From: an uncultured Agathobacter sp.
GTDB lineage: Bacteria; Bacillota; Clostridia; Lachnospirales; Lachnospiraceae
DNA: 64,000 bases
NCBI GenBank assembly: GCA_934307695.1
Contig: CAKRCS010000006.1
Span: forward strand, 1-64,000
Direction of reading: 5' to 3'
Below, in pieces: positions 42,931 to 51,647 of this stretch. Under the pieces are notes generated by a model. The model was not told the origin of the DNA. It saw nothing but the letters and a program-made list of their open reading frames with translations, and did not search any database. Numbering within the stretch: the stretch's first letter is position 1; each line of letters begins with the position of its first letter. Both the position numbers and the translations under genes were made by a program.

Positions 42931-44190
42931 TTATTCTCTAATCTGTCCGTTTCCGTAAATAATATATTTGTAGCTTGTGAGCGCTTCAAGTCCCATCGGT
43001 CCGCGGGCATGAAGCTTCTGCGTGCTGATACCGATCTCCGCACCGAAGCCAAACTCGTTGCCATCTGAAAAACGTGTGGAGGCATTGACATAGACACATG
43101 CAGAATCGATCGCATCCAGAAAGTGCTGCGCCCTGTCGTAATTGTTCGTGATGATCGCCTCAGAATGGTGGGTGGTGTAACGGTTGATGTGCGCGATCGC
43201 CTCATCAATATCCCCGACCGTCTTTACAGAAAGAATATAGTCGAGATATTCCGTTCCCCAGTCCTCCTCGCCCGCCTCTTTGACAAGCGGCTGGTCTGCG
43301 CCGAGACATGCGAGTGCGCTTGCATCCGTCCGAAGCTCAACCTTCTTCGGTGCAAGTGCCTCATAGAGCATCGGCAGGAACTCCTTCTCCACACTCTTGT
43401 GTACCACGATGGATTCGCAGGCATTGCACACGCCGATCCGCTGCGTCTTGGCATTCTTTATAATGCGGACTGCCATCGGAAGATCCGCCTCGGCATCCAC
43501 ATAGATATGACAGTTGCCGGTGCCGGTCTCGATGACCGGGATCGTTGCATTCTTTACAACATTCTGGATCAGTCCATGCCCGCCTCTTGGGATCAGAAGA
43601 TCCACATACTCATCCATCTTCATAAATTCCATCGTCGTGCTGCGATCGGTTGAGGTGATCAGATTCAGTGCATATTCCGTGACATTGTTCTTTGCAAGCG
43701 CCGCCTTTAGCGCGCCAACGATCGCAATGTTAGAGTTGATCGCGTCACTTCCACCCTTTAAGATCACGCAGTTTCCGGTCTTAAAGCAGAGTGCGAACGC
43801 ATCCGCGGTCACATTCGGTCTTGCTTCATATATGATGCCGATCACACCGAGTGGCACACGGCGCTTTCCGATGATCAGACCATTCGGACGCTTTTTCATG
43901 GAAAGGACTTCCCCGATCGGGTCATCAAGCGCTGCGACCTGACGCAGGCCATCTGCCATTCCGGCGATCCTGTCGTGATTTAGTGTGAGACGGTCAAGCA
44001 GGCCATCCGGCATATTGTTTTCCTTTGCACGTGCAATATCCTTCCTGTTTTCCTGCAAAATCGTATCTTCATTGGCAAGAAGTGCATCCGCAGCGTCCGT
44101 AAGGACTCTGTCTTTGGTGTCGGAATCAAGCATTCCAACGGCAATTTTTACATCAGACGCGTTTTTGCAAAGCTCTCTAAGTTCTTCCAT
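42931..44190 (-). CDS. proA: Gamma-glutamyl phosphate reductase
   Basis: A 419-residue NADPH-dependent reductase that makes glutamate semialdehyde for proline. The catalytic Cys is in KNAKTQRIGVCNACESIV, and the GVIGIIYEARPNVTADAFALC block is diagnostic. It is separated from proB by the fthC-like and DUF896 genes but read from the same strand with short gaps. Confidence 0.97.
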   Translation of the reverse strand: MEELRELCKNASDVKIAVGMLDSDTKDRVLTDAADALLANEDTILQENRKDIARAKENNMPDGLLDRLTLNHDRIAGMADGLRQVAALDDPIGEVLSMKKRPNGLIIGKRRVPLGVIGIIYEARPNVTADAFALCFKTGNCVILKGGSDAINSNIAIVGALKAALAKNNVTEYALNLITSTDRSTTMEFMKMDEYVDLLIPRGGHGLIQNVVKNATIPVIETGTGNCHIYVDAEADLPMAVRIIKNAKTQRIGVCNACESIVVHKSVEKEFLPMLYEALAPKKVELRTDASALACLGADQPLVKEAGEEDWGTEYLDYILSVKTVGDIDEAIAHINRYTTHHSEAIITNNYDRAQHFLDAIDSACVYVNASTRFSDGNEFGFGAEIGISTQKLHARGPMGLEALTSYKYIIYGNGQIRE

Positions 44191-44205
44191 GAAAGATCCT
44201 CCTGT

Positions 44206-44787
44206 TTAAATATGATCCAGCGGATTGGGTTGTATGGCATCTGTGATAACGGCACGCATCGGATAATCGTGCGGCTCTGTTTCAAAAGCCTCCACCACCT
44301 GAAACGAGTAGGCAATTCCCATCGGGATCAGCCGCTTATTCTTCTGGTTTGCAGTCAGATACCGGTCGTAATAGCCTTTTCCGTACCCGATCCGGTAGCC
44401 ATCTGTGGAAAATGCGACACCCGGAACAAGCATCGGTGTCCGGTCTACGATCATCCGCTCCAGCGGTTCGGTCGCCTTTGGCTCCGCGATCCCGTATGCA
44501 CCGGGCACAAAATCCTCCATGCAGTATGCCGGATAGAACTCCATCTCGTTGCCATATACCTTCGGGAAATACAGCTTCTTCTTATCCTCCCACGCCCGCT
44601 CGATAAGCGCAGTCAGATCTACCTCGTTCTGTGTTGCCATATATAAAAGTATCTGTTCGCTTTTTTCGTACCAGTCAGAAGCCAGCAGCTTCCTGCAGAT
44701 CTCATAGCTGGCATACTGGCGGTACATAAAAGAAATATCATTGCGAAGCAGACGGCATTTCTTACGAACCTGATCTTTTGTTTCCAT
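44206..44787 (-). CDS. 5-formyltetrahydrofolate cyclo-ligase
   Basis: A 193-residue cyclo-ligase (FthC/YgfA) that returns 5-formyl-THF to the folate pool as 5,10-methenyl-THF. The family motif is RIGYGKGYYDRYL; the N-terminal KDQVRKKCRLLRN binds ATP phosphate. Start set at 44787 after GGTGAGAAAT; it overlaps the DUF896 gene by 26 bases. Confidence 0.93.
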   Translation of the reverse strand: METKDQVRKKCRLLRNDISFMYRQYASYEICRKLLASDWYEKSEQILLYMATQNEVDLTALIERAWEDKKKLYFPKVYGNEMEFYPAYCMEDFVPGAYGIAEPKATEPLERMIVDRTPMLVPGVAFSTDGYRIGYGKGYYDRYLTANQKNKRLIPMGIAYSFQVVEAFETEPHDYPMRAVITDAIQPNPLDHI

Positions 44788-44986
44788 ATTTCTCACCAAG
44801 GTTCTCAATGGAACCGTCCGGGTTGACAATGTCAATCGCGTTTAACTGGCTGCGGAAATTATTGCGGACACTCGCAATATATTCCTGCCGGAGAATAGAC
44901 TGCTCCATCTTCTCAGCATCTGTCAGCCCTTCCGCCTTGGCTTTGTGGTATAATTCATTGATTCGTTTTATCTTTTCCTCGGTCAT
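44762..44986 (-). CDS. DUF896 (YnzC-like) small protein
   Basis: A 74-residue DUF896 protein: EEKIKRINELYHKAKAEGLTDAEK is the conserved helical hairpin, followed by RQEYIASVRNNFRSQLN. A cytosolic protein of unknown role, SOS-linked in Bacillus. Its start overlaps the proB stop (TAATG), and its end overlaps the cyclo-ligase gene, so all three are coupled. Confidence 0.92.
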   Translation of the reverse strand: MTEEKIKRINELYHKAKAEGLTDAEKMEQSILRQEYIASVRNNFRSQLNAIDIVNPDGSIENLGEKYGNKRSGS

Positions 44987-45804
44987 TAACCTATACTCTC
45001 CATTATAAAATTCTCAAGATGAAAGCTTGGGTTTGGATCTGCGTGGAAGGTTGTTCCGACAAAATCCCCTGCAAAAATATCATGAATAACCCCAAGATCG
45101 GAGGCGTTTGCGATGATCATATCCGCGCCGGAATACGTTGCGATCTTTGCTGCAGTCAGCTTCGTTGCCATTCCACCGGTGCCGACATCGCTTCCAGAGC
45201 TTTCCTTTGCCATGGAAAGGATTACAGAATCGATCTTCTCTACATCACGGATCAGTTGGGCGTCCGGATTGGAATTCGGATCGTCGGTGTACAAGCCGTC
45301 AATATCCGAAAGCAGGATCAGCTTGTCTGCATGTACAAGTGATGCAACCAGTGCAGACAACGTATCATTATCACCAAACTGCATCTCGTAGGTGCTTACC
45401 GTGTCGTTCTCATTGACAACCGGAATCACACCAAGACGGAACAGTTCCTCAAAGGTGTTCTGTGCGTTGCTTCTGGATACCGGATTGATCATGGTGTTCT
45501 TCGTCATAAGCACCTGGCCTGCCGTCTGGTTGTACTCACCGAAGATCTTCTGGTAGGTCATCATCAGCTTTGCCTGACCGACCGCCGCACACGCCTGCTT
45601 TGTTGAGATGTCCTTCGGCCGTTCGGATAATCCGATCGCATCGCGTCCGACCGCAATTGCTCCGGAGCTGACTAAGCAGACATCCATCCCCTGATTGCGC
45701 AGATCACACAATGAGCGCACCAAAAGCTCGATCTTGTACAAATTGATACTTCCGGTCTCCTTGTGCGTAAGCGAAGAAGAACCGATCTTAATAACCACTC
45801 TCAT
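44986..45804 (-). CDS. proB: Glutamate 5-kinase, PUA-less form
   Basis: A 272-residue amino-acid kinase: VVIKIGSSSLT binds phosphate, VSSGAIAVGRDAI and NENDTVS follow, and GTGGMATKLTAAKIA is near the end. It phosphorylates glutamate, the first step to proline. The C-terminal PUA domain of the E. coli enzyme (about 100 residues) is absent, as in some other bacteria. Start set at 45804 after GAGGATAAAAGT. First gene of a long run through ruvB; no convincing promoter seen in the 105-base gap upstream. Confidence 0.94.
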   Translation of the reverse strand: MRVVIKIGSSSLTHKETGSINLYKIELLVRSLCDLRNQGMDVCLVSSGAIAVGRDAIGLSERPKDISTKQACAAVGQAKLMMTYQKIFGEYNQTAGQVLMTKNTMINPVSRSNAQNTFEELFRLGVIPVVNENDTVSTYEMQFGDNDTLSALVASLVHADKLILLSDIDGLYTDDPNSNPDAQLIRDVEKIDSVILSMAKESSGSDVGTGGMATKLTAAKIATYSGADMIIANASDLGVIHDIFAGDFVGTTFHADPNPSFHLENFIMESIG

Positions 45805-45909
45805 ACTTTTATCCTCAAATAATATTGGCAACAAAAAATGCCTAATTTACTCTACCATACCTTTTCATAAAATACAAAATAATATTCTTGTTTTCCATCA
45901 TTTTGCAGC

Positions 45910-46845
45910 TTATAAGATCATGTGCAGCTTATCCGCAACGCAGGTAAACACCGCTTCCGTTACATCCCCGCAGTATTCACCATCCGCATGAAGCACAAAC
46001 GGCTTGGAAATAGAAACCTTCGTAACCCGGCTGTCTGCCACATGAAAGCCCTTGATCCGCTCATGTTTGGCAGCAACCAGAAGCGGCAGGCAGAAAAAAG
46101 TGCGCCACTTCGGGATCCCGGATGCGCTGCTTAAAGAAAGCACGCCGTCAAAAGGGGTTGCGTTCGGTGCCATCGGCACTCCGCCACCCTCCGCGCGAAG
46201 ATTCATCGCCGCCATAAAGATCAGACGGTCAAAATGCTTCGTTTCCTTGTCAAACTCGACCTCAACCGTTCCGGTATCCATTGAAAAAAGTGTCTGCACG
46301 GTGAGCAGAATGTACGTCAGTTTTCCAAGATGGATCTTATTCAAAAAGTTCTTCATGCCGGAATGCAGTGCCTTTTTGCACACGATCGCATCCATCCCGA
46401 CACCACTGCTGATCCCGAAAAGCCGCGATTTTGTACCGTTCTCCCAATTTACCCTGCCAAGATCCATCGGCTGAAAGCGCGCACTTCCAAGCCGGTACGC
46501 CCGAATGATACGGTTGACGTTTTCCTCCGTATTCCTGCCGATGCCAAGCCCTCTGCCGAAATCATTGCCGGAGCCCGCGGGAATGATACCAAAGCGCACA
46601 CGTTCAAAGTCTGTGATGCCATTTATGACCTCATTCATTGTTCCGTCTCCACCCACAACAACAAGGCAGATGTCCGGATCATCCTTTTGACTTATCATCC
46701 TTGCAAGCTCGGTGGCGTGGTTTTCATATTCCGTCAGATACGCTTCATAAGGAACAGCTTCCGCCATTAAGAGCGTTTGCACCCTCTTCCAGACCTTGGA
46801 ACTCTTTCCCGTCCGCGCGGTCTGATTTACAATAAAGTATAACAT
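45910..46845 (-). CDS. Diacylglycerol kinase-family lipid kinase (YegS/DgkB-like)
   Basis: A 311-residue lipid kinase. The nucleotide loop is VVVGGDGTMNEVINGI and the second motif IPAGSGNDFGRGLG; the C-terminal beta domain follows. Members phosphorylate diacylglycerol or related lipids, recycling them to phosphatidate. It sits alone downstream of the exonuclease-like gene, with AAAGGATAAAACCGG before the ATG. Substrate inferred only from family. Confidence 0.9.
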   Translation of the reverse strand: MLYFIVNQTARTGKSSKVWKRVQTLLMAEAVPYEAYLTEYENHATELARMISQKDDPDICLVVVGGDGTMNEVINGITDFERVRFGIIPAGSGNDFGRGLGIGRNTEENVNRIIRAYRLGSARFQPMDLGRVNWENGTKSRLFGISSGVGMDAIVCKKALHSGMKNFLNKIHLGKLTYILLTVQTLFSMDTGTVEVEFDKETKHFDRLIFMAAMNLRAEGGGVPMAPNATPFDGVLSLSSASGIPKWRTFFCLPLLVAAKHERIKGFHVADSRVTKVSISKPFVLHADGEYCGDVTEAVFTCVADKLHMIL

Positions 46846-46869
46846 TCCGGTTTTATCCTTTCACAATCA

Positions 46870-46898
46870 CAAGGGGCGAATCCGAAGATTGCCCCTTG
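46870..46898 (-). terminator. Hairpin, possible terminator, between exonuclease-like gene and lipid kinase
   Basis: Minus-strand stem CAAGGGGC-AATC/GATT-GCCCCTTG (one bulged base) closed by TTCG. The following bases are TGATTGTG, a poor T-run, so termination may be partial. Confidence 0.55.
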
Positions 46899-46926
46899 GT
46901 ATGTTTGGTTCTACTCGTCATGCAGA

Positions 46927-48030
46927 CTAGCGTTTTGCTTTTATCATAAGCTGCAAAATATGCTCAACATAGCGGCGGAGCATGATGTCCGATGTGCAAA
47001 AATCATCGGTAATCTCAAAATAAGATACCGGATCCTTATAATCCTTGCGAAACTCCGGACTCATGATGGTGTCATACTGCGGAAGGAACTCCCCTTCCTT
47101 TCTGGTATAACAGTTGCAGGCTCTCGCATTCTCCCGATAACCCTTGTCCACATAGGCGGCTACGCTCTTATGTACCGCCATATCCTCCTGTGGGAGGTAG
47201 TAGTAATCCTTATAATTGGCATAGAAGAAATGAAGCTCCCCGCAATAAATCGGGATCCGCAGTGTTGAGGTATCCCCATTGCTGATAAAATAATAGTCCC
47301 GGAACTGGTAGGATACACGCCTCGGCACAGGATAATCATTCTTTAAGGTGATCAGAAGCTCCTTCTGCTGTGTCCCGTCAACCGAGCGATACGTTCCGGT
47401 CTTCGTCTCGGTGATCGCATACTGTCCGTGAAAAATCTCATTGTAGGTAAGCACCGGAAGAAGGTCTAGCATCCCGGCAACATCCTCATAATTATGTAAC
47501 AGAAGCACTTCTTCCTTTGCTTCATCCGGTTCCTTGCAATATTCTTGGTAGACATTGATCAGGTCGCCACCGGAATAAAGGTCATCCCGCGAGAGATTCA
47601 AAAAGCCTTCGATTGTCTTCTGCTTGTAATTCGGAAGCTTTAACAGGAATTTCAGCTCGGATACGGACTTAAAAATATCCAGATAATTAAGGGCTTTAAA
47701 CGGTTCCTCCAGCTGGTAGGTATCACATTTGGCTTTCAAAAAAGGCACATCAAAGCCAACCCCGTTAAACGAGATAAGTGTCGAATAGCTTTTCAGGATC
47801 TCCAGGAAGGAAATGATCACCTCCCGCTCATCCGACGGTGTCTCCGCAAAGAACTGATCAATATGTACTTTTTCATCGATATGTCTGGCGCATCCGATCA
47901 AATAGATGGTGGAATGTGCCGGCGAAAATCCGGTTGTCTCAATATCAAAGAAAACAGCGTCTGCATCAAACAGTTGATCCTGCAGTTGGCTTTTCCGGAT
48001 ATACAGTTGCTCCTTGTGGATGTGCTTCAT
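46927..48030 (-). CDS. Ribonuclease H-like (YprB-type) DEDD exonuclease-domain protein
   Basis: A 367-residue protein whose N-terminal 190 residues form a DEDD exonuclease fold: FFDIETTGFS (acidic pair), SFNGVGFDVPFL, and HNYEDVAGM with the last Asp and its preceding Tyr. This matches the RNase H-like YprB/Rnase_H_2 family. The remaining 170 residues carry no motif I can name but include a Tyr- and Phe-rich stretch (ELHFFYANYKDYYYLPQ). Probably a DNA or RNA 3' exonuclease. Preceded on the same strand by cheR with 18 bases between. Confidence 0.82.
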   Translation of the reverse strand: MKHIHKEQLYIRKSQLQDQLFDADAVFFDIETTGFSPAHSTIYLIGCARHIDEKVHIDQFFAETPSDEREVIISFLEILKSYSTLISFNGVGFDVPFLKAKCDTYQLEEPFKALNYLDIFKSVSELKFLLKLPNYKQKTIEGFLNLSRDDLYSGGDLINVYQEYCKEPDEAKEEVLLLHNYEDVAGMLDLLPVLTYNEIFHGQYAITETKTGTYRSVDGTQQKELLITLKNDYPVPRRVSYQFRDYYFISNGDTSTLRIPIYCGELHFFYANYKDYYYLPQEDMAVHKSVAAYVDKGYRENARACNCYTRKEGEFLPQYDTIMSPEFRKDYKDPVSYFEITDDFCTSDIMLRRYVEHILQLMIKAKR

Positions 48031-48048
48031 ACCTAAAATCCTCTTTGC

Positions 48049-48831
48049 TTAACCCTCGTTTTTCTCAAAGTAAAAAGAACTCAGTCTCGAAAATCCAACT
48101 TCCTTGTAATTGATGATCTGTTCCGTGCTTCCAATAAACAGCACGCCGTGATTGCCTAACGTCTGGTAAAACTTCTTGTAGATCTCGTCCTTCGCCTCAT
48201 CCGTAAAATAGATCACGACGTTTCTGCAAAGGATCATGTCATAGTCACGCGGATACGGATCCTTCAGCAGATTGTGCTGCTTGAAGGTAACACATTTTTT
48301 TAACTCATCCGAAATCTTATAAGAATTGCCGACCTGCGTGAAATATTTGCGCTTTAAGTCAGCCGGAACGCCGGCGATACTCTTCTCATTGTACAGGCCT
48401 GCCTGTGCCTGCTCTAATACCTGTTTATCAATATCGGTCGCAAGAATCTGGATATTGGACAGTTGGATATGCTTGGAAAACGCCATTGCGATCGAATACG
48501 GCTCATCACCGGTCGAACATGCGGCACTCCAGATCCGAAGCGGGCGCTTATGCTCCCTTAACAGCTTCGGGATCACCGTCTCGTCCATCAGCTTCCACTG
48601 ATCCGGGTTACGGTAGAACTCCGAAACATTGATCGTAAGGAAATTGACAAACTGCTCAAACAGTATCTTGTCGCTCTTTAACAGCTGTACATATGCTTCA
48701 TATGAATCGGTCTTATTTTTCTTGGCGAGCGTATCAATACGCCGGCGCATCTGCTTTTCTTTATAAAAATTCAGGTCAATACCGGTAAGCTTGTATACCT
48801 CTTTCTTAAACCACTCGTAATTATCCAGCAT
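48049..48831 (-). CDS. cheR: CheR-type protein-glutamate methyltransferase
   Basis: A 260-residue CheR. The N-terminal helical domain (YEWFKKEVYKLTGIDLNFYKEKQMRRRI) recognises receptors; the SAM-binding core has RIWSAACSTGDEPYSIAM, LATDIDKQVLEQAQ and the ILCRNVVIYF motif. It methylates chemoreceptor glutamates. No other chemotaxis gene is in the window. Start set at 48831 after GGAGGGAAGG. Two hairpins separate it from the S1 gene. Confidence 0.93.
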   Translation of the reverse strand: MLDNYEWFKKEVYKLTGIDLNFYKEKQMRRRIDTLAKKNKTDSYEAYVQLLKSDKILFEQFVNFLTINVSEFYRNPDQWKLMDETVIPKLLREHKRPLRIWSAACSTGDEPYSIAMAFSKHIQLSNIQILATDIDKQVLEQAQAGLYNEKSIAGVPADLKRKYFTQVGNSYKISDELKKCVTFKQHNLLKDPYPRDYDMILCRNVVIYFTDEAKDEIYKKFYQTLGNHGVLFIGSTEQIINYKEVGFSRLSSFYFEKNEG

Positions 48832-48869
48832 TTCCTTCCCTCCAGACAAAACTTTAAATTTTTCGAAAA

Positions 48870-48894
48870 CAGCGAGTCCCCTTGTGACTCGTTG
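48870..48894 (-). repeat. Second hairpin upstream of cheR
   Basis: Minus-strand stem CAACGAGTC/GACTCGCTG (two G-T pairs) with a 7-base loop, followed by TTTT. It lies between the S1 terminator and cheR, about 40 bases before the cheR start, so it could be an attenuator or a weak second terminator. No known riboswitch was recognised. Confidence 0.5.
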
Positions 48895-48935
48895 CGTGCC
48901 CACACAGGCGCGCAGGTGCATCTCCCAATAAATTG

Positions 48936-48967
48936 AAAAAAGGGAGCTGACCAAACAGGCAGCCCCC
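48936..48967 (-). terminator. Rho-independent terminator after the S1 gene
   Basis: Minus-strand stem GGGGGCTG/CAGCTCCC (one G-T pair) with a 10-base loop, followed by T6. Confidence 0.85.
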
Positions 48968-48980
48968 TAATAATCGTATC

Positions 48981-50102
48981 TTACTCTTCTGTCTCAGAAG
49001 CTGCTTCTTCCATATTTACATCTGCAACTTCTTCATCCTCGTTCTCTTCCGGAGCAAGTAACGCCTTGATACTCAAGCTGATCTTCTTCTCATCTTCGTT
49101 GAAGTCAACAATCTTAGCTTCTACTACCTGTCCTACCTTAAGAACATCGGATGGCTTCTCAATGTGCTCTTTTGAGATCTGTGATACATGAAGAAGTGCA
49201 TCAACTCCCTGAGCCAGTTCAACAAAAGCACCAAAATCAGTCATGCGGGCAACCTTACCGGTTACTACATTGCCAACTGCATACTTCTCAGCAGCACCAT
49301 TCCATGGGTTCTCTTCCGGGAACTTTCTGGAAAGAGCGATCTTAGACTCGTTGATGCTCTTGATAAATACCTTAACGGTCTCGCCAACGGTAAATACCTT
49401 CTTCGGGCTTTCAACACGTCCCCAGGACATCTCGGAAATATGAAGAAGTCCGTCTACACCGCCAAGATCGATGAATGCACCGAAATCAGTAACGTTCTTA
49501 ACAGTTCCTTCGATAACATCACCGACTGCGATCTTGCTGAGCAGCTCCTTCTGAGCCTCTGCCTTCTTTGCAGCAAGAAGTGTCTTTCTGTTACCGATGA
49601 TACGTCTCTTCTTCGGATCAAACTCAGTAATAACGAACTCGATTTCCTGATCCTTGAACTTGCTCAGATCCTTCTCAAAAGTATCGGATACAAGGCTTGC
49701 AGGGATAAATACTCTGGTCTCGTCCACATTGACGCATACACCGCCGTCAAGTACCTGTGAAACCTTTGCGGTAAGCACTTCCTGATTATTGAAGGCTTCT
49801 TCTAATCTCTTGCTTCCCTTCTCGGCAGCAAGTCTCTTGTAGGAAAGAACCACCTGTCCTTCGCCATCGTTTACTTTAACGACTTTGGCTTCCATGGTAT
49901 CGCCAACGGATACAACAGTTGTAAGATCAACATTAGGTTCGTTTGTATATTCGTTACGAGTGATGATTCCATCTGATTTGTATCCGATATTAAGTACGAT
50001 CTCGTCCGGCTTAACATCAATAACGGTACCTTCAACCACTTCTCCATTTCTTATTGTTTTTAAAGATTCTTCCAGCATTTGTTCAAAGCTCATTTCTGAC
50101 AT
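48981..50102 (-). CDS. S1 RNA-binding domain protein (30S S1 homologue, four S1 repeats)
   Basis: A 373-residue protein with four S1 domains: residues about 20-95, 110-175, 190-260 (GTVKNVTDFGAFIDLGGVDGLLHISEMS) and 275-345 (GKVARMTDFGAFVELAQGVDALLHVSQ). An acidic C-terminal tail follows. E. coli S1 has six repeats; the four-repeat form is typical of Firmicutes YpfD/RpsA-like proteins. Start set at 50102 after GAGGAGGTTTC; it overlaps ispH by 20 bases, and in some clostridia the two are fused. Confidence 0.9.
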   Translation of the reverse strand: MSEMSFEQMLEESLKTIRNGEVVEGTVIDVKPDEIVLNIGYKSDGIITRNEYTNEPNVDLTTVVSVGDTMEAKVVKVNDGEGQVVLSYKRLAAEKGSKRLEEAFNNQEVLTAKVSQVLDGGVCVNVDETRVFIPASLVSDTFEKDLSKFKDQEIEFVITEFDPKKRRIIGNRKTLLAAKKAEAQKELLSKIAVGDVIEGTVKNVTDFGAFIDLGGVDGLLHISEMSWGRVESPKKVFTVGETVKVFIKSINESKIALSRKFPEENPWNGAAEKYAVGNVVTGKVARMTDFGAFVELAQGVDALLHVSQISKEHIEKPSDVLKVGQVVEAKIVDFNEDEKKISLSIKALLAPEENEDEEVADVNMEEAASETEE

Positions 50103-50940
50103 TCTTTGAAACCTCCTCAATGATATTGTTTGGGGTTGATGCCCCTGCGGTAATACCTACGTTATTGATTGACTTAAGCTTGCTATAATCCATATCGCTG
50201 CTTGTTTGAATATAGTAAGTATTTTCACATTCATTTTTACATATTTCAAATAGCTTCTGCGTATTGGAACTCTTCCTGTCACCGATGACGATCATTGCCT
50301 CGGATTCGGACGCAATCTTCCGTGCCTCACTCTGACGTTCCTCTGTTGCATTGCAGATAGTATTTAAAACAACTATATCATACCCTTTTTGTTTGATAAT
50401 TTCAACTAATTCTTGAAATTTATTGTAGTTAAATGTCGTTTGCGAAACAATGCACACCTTTTCTTTGCCGAAATTTGGCAAAAGTGAGGCTTCTTCTGCG
50501 CCCTTTACCACATAAACCGGGGCATTTTTCTTAACCCAGCCGCGGATTCCCTGCACCTCCGGGTGCTCCGGATTCCCGATGATAATAATGCTGTCCCCGT
50601 TTTCGCTGTGCTCTTTTACCAGCTTGTGGATCTTAAGGACGAACGGACAGGTGGCATCGACGATCTCAAAGCCCGCCTGCTCGATTGCCTCGTACTCTGC
50701 GGCGCTGATTCCGTGGGAACGGATGATGACGGTTCCGCATGGCAGCTTGGAAAGCTCCGAAAGCTCATTGATGACACGGACACCCTTTGCTTCGAGGTCT
50801 TTTACGACCTCCTCGTTGTGGATGATCGGTCCATAGGTATAGATTGGCTTTTCCTTTTTCCCGATCTCACGGTACACAACGCTTACCGCCCGCTTGACGC
50901 CAAAGCAAAAGCCCGCACTCTTTGCAAGTGTTACGTTCAT
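50083..50940 (-). CDS. ispH: 4-hydroxy-3-methylbut-2-enyl diphosphate reductase
   Basis: A 285-residue iron-sulfur reductase, last step of the non-mevalonate isoprenoid pathway. The three cluster cysteines lie in AGFCFGVKRAV, VDATCPFV and LNTICNATEERQ; the IIRSHGIS and HPEV histidine segments are present. One base after cmk; overlaps the S1 gene. The cmk-ispH-S1 order is common in clostridia. Confidence 0.96.
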   Translation of the reverse strand: MNVTLAKSAGFCFGVKRAVSVVYREIGKKEKPIYTYGPIIHNEEVVKDLEAKGVRVINELSELSKLPCGTVIIRSHGISAAEYEAIEQAGFEIVDATCPFVLKIHKLVKEHSENGDSIIIIGNPEHPEVQGIRGWVKKNAPVYVVKGAEEASLLPNFGKEKVCIVSQTTFNYNKFQELVEIIKQKGYDIVVLNTICNATEERQSEARKIASESEAMIVIGDRKSSNTQKLFEICKNECENTYYIQTSSDMDYSKLKSINNVGITAGASTPNNIIEEVSKNVRNEL

Positions 50941-50941
50941 A

Positions 50942-51610
50942 CTAGCATCCTGCCTCTTTGATGATTTCTTTCATTTTATTGACCACGCCGTCAATGTCAA
51001 GGTCGGAAGAATCCAAAAGGATCGCATCATCTGCCTGCTTTAACGGGGAAGTCTCGCGGTGCATATCCTGATAATCGCGGTCGATGATGTCTTTTTCGAT
51101 CACCGCAAGATCACACGCCTGCCCCTTTTCGGTAAGCTCATCGAAACGGCGCTTTGCGCGGACTGCGGAGGAAGCAGTCAGATAGATCTTGACGTTGGCA
51201 TTCGGAAGTACGACCGTTCCGATATCTCTTCCGTCCATGATCACATCCTCCTTTGCGGCAAGCTGCTGCTGGAGTGCAACAAGCTTTGTGCGCACGACTG
51301 GATATTTGCTGGTCGCGCTTGCCATCTTGCCGACCTTCTCCTTGCGGATGACCGGATTTACATTCTCCCCGTTCAAAAGCACACACTGCTCCCCGTTCTG
51401 ATAAGCGATGGAAATGTCCACCTGATCGGTTGCGGCTGCGATCGCTGCCTCATCATCCGCAGCGATGCCGTTCTGCAAAAAATAGTATGCCATCGCGCGG
51501 TACATAGCTCCCGTATCCACATAAATATAACCAAGCTCCTTTGCAAGCTTCTTGGCGATGGTGCTCTTTCCCGCACCTGCCGGTCCGTCGATCGCGATAT
51601 TGTTACTCAT
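50942..51610 (-). CDS. cmk: Cytidylate kinase
   Basis: A 222-residue CMP/dCMP kinase with P-loop GPAGAGKST, YVDTGAMYRA, and MDGRDIGTVVLPNA. It supplies CDP for nucleic acids and lipids. 37 bases after the flavoprotein gene and one base before ispH. Confidence 0.96.
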   Translation of the reverse strand: MSNNIAIDGPAGAGKSTIAKKLAKELGYIYVDTGAMYRAMAYYFLQNGIAADDEAAIAAATDQVDISIAYQNGEQCVLLNGENVNPVIRKEKVGKMASATSKYPVVRTKLVALQQQLAAKEDVIMDGRDIGTVVLPNANVKIYLTASSAVRAKRRFDELTEKGQACDLAVIEKDIIDRDYQDMHRETSPLKQADDAILLDSSDLDIDGVVNKMKEIIKEAGC

Positions 51611-51647
51611 AGCTGTTCCTCGTTCTTTCTATATTTTAATAATCTTT

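Noticed and set aside
42921-43208. 96-codon N-terminal extension of MiaB
   Set aside because: It is the out-of-frame complement of proA coding sequence; the true MiaB start follows AGGA in the gap.
45849-45877. Promoter of proB (TTGTAT, 17 bases, TAGAGT)
   Set aside because: The -35 matches consensus at only three positions; too weak to list as a feature.
48832-48935. c-di-GMP or other riboswitch before cheR
   Set aside because: The hairpins do not show the conserved GEMM receptor sequence, and no aptamer I know fits. Kept only as plain hairpins.
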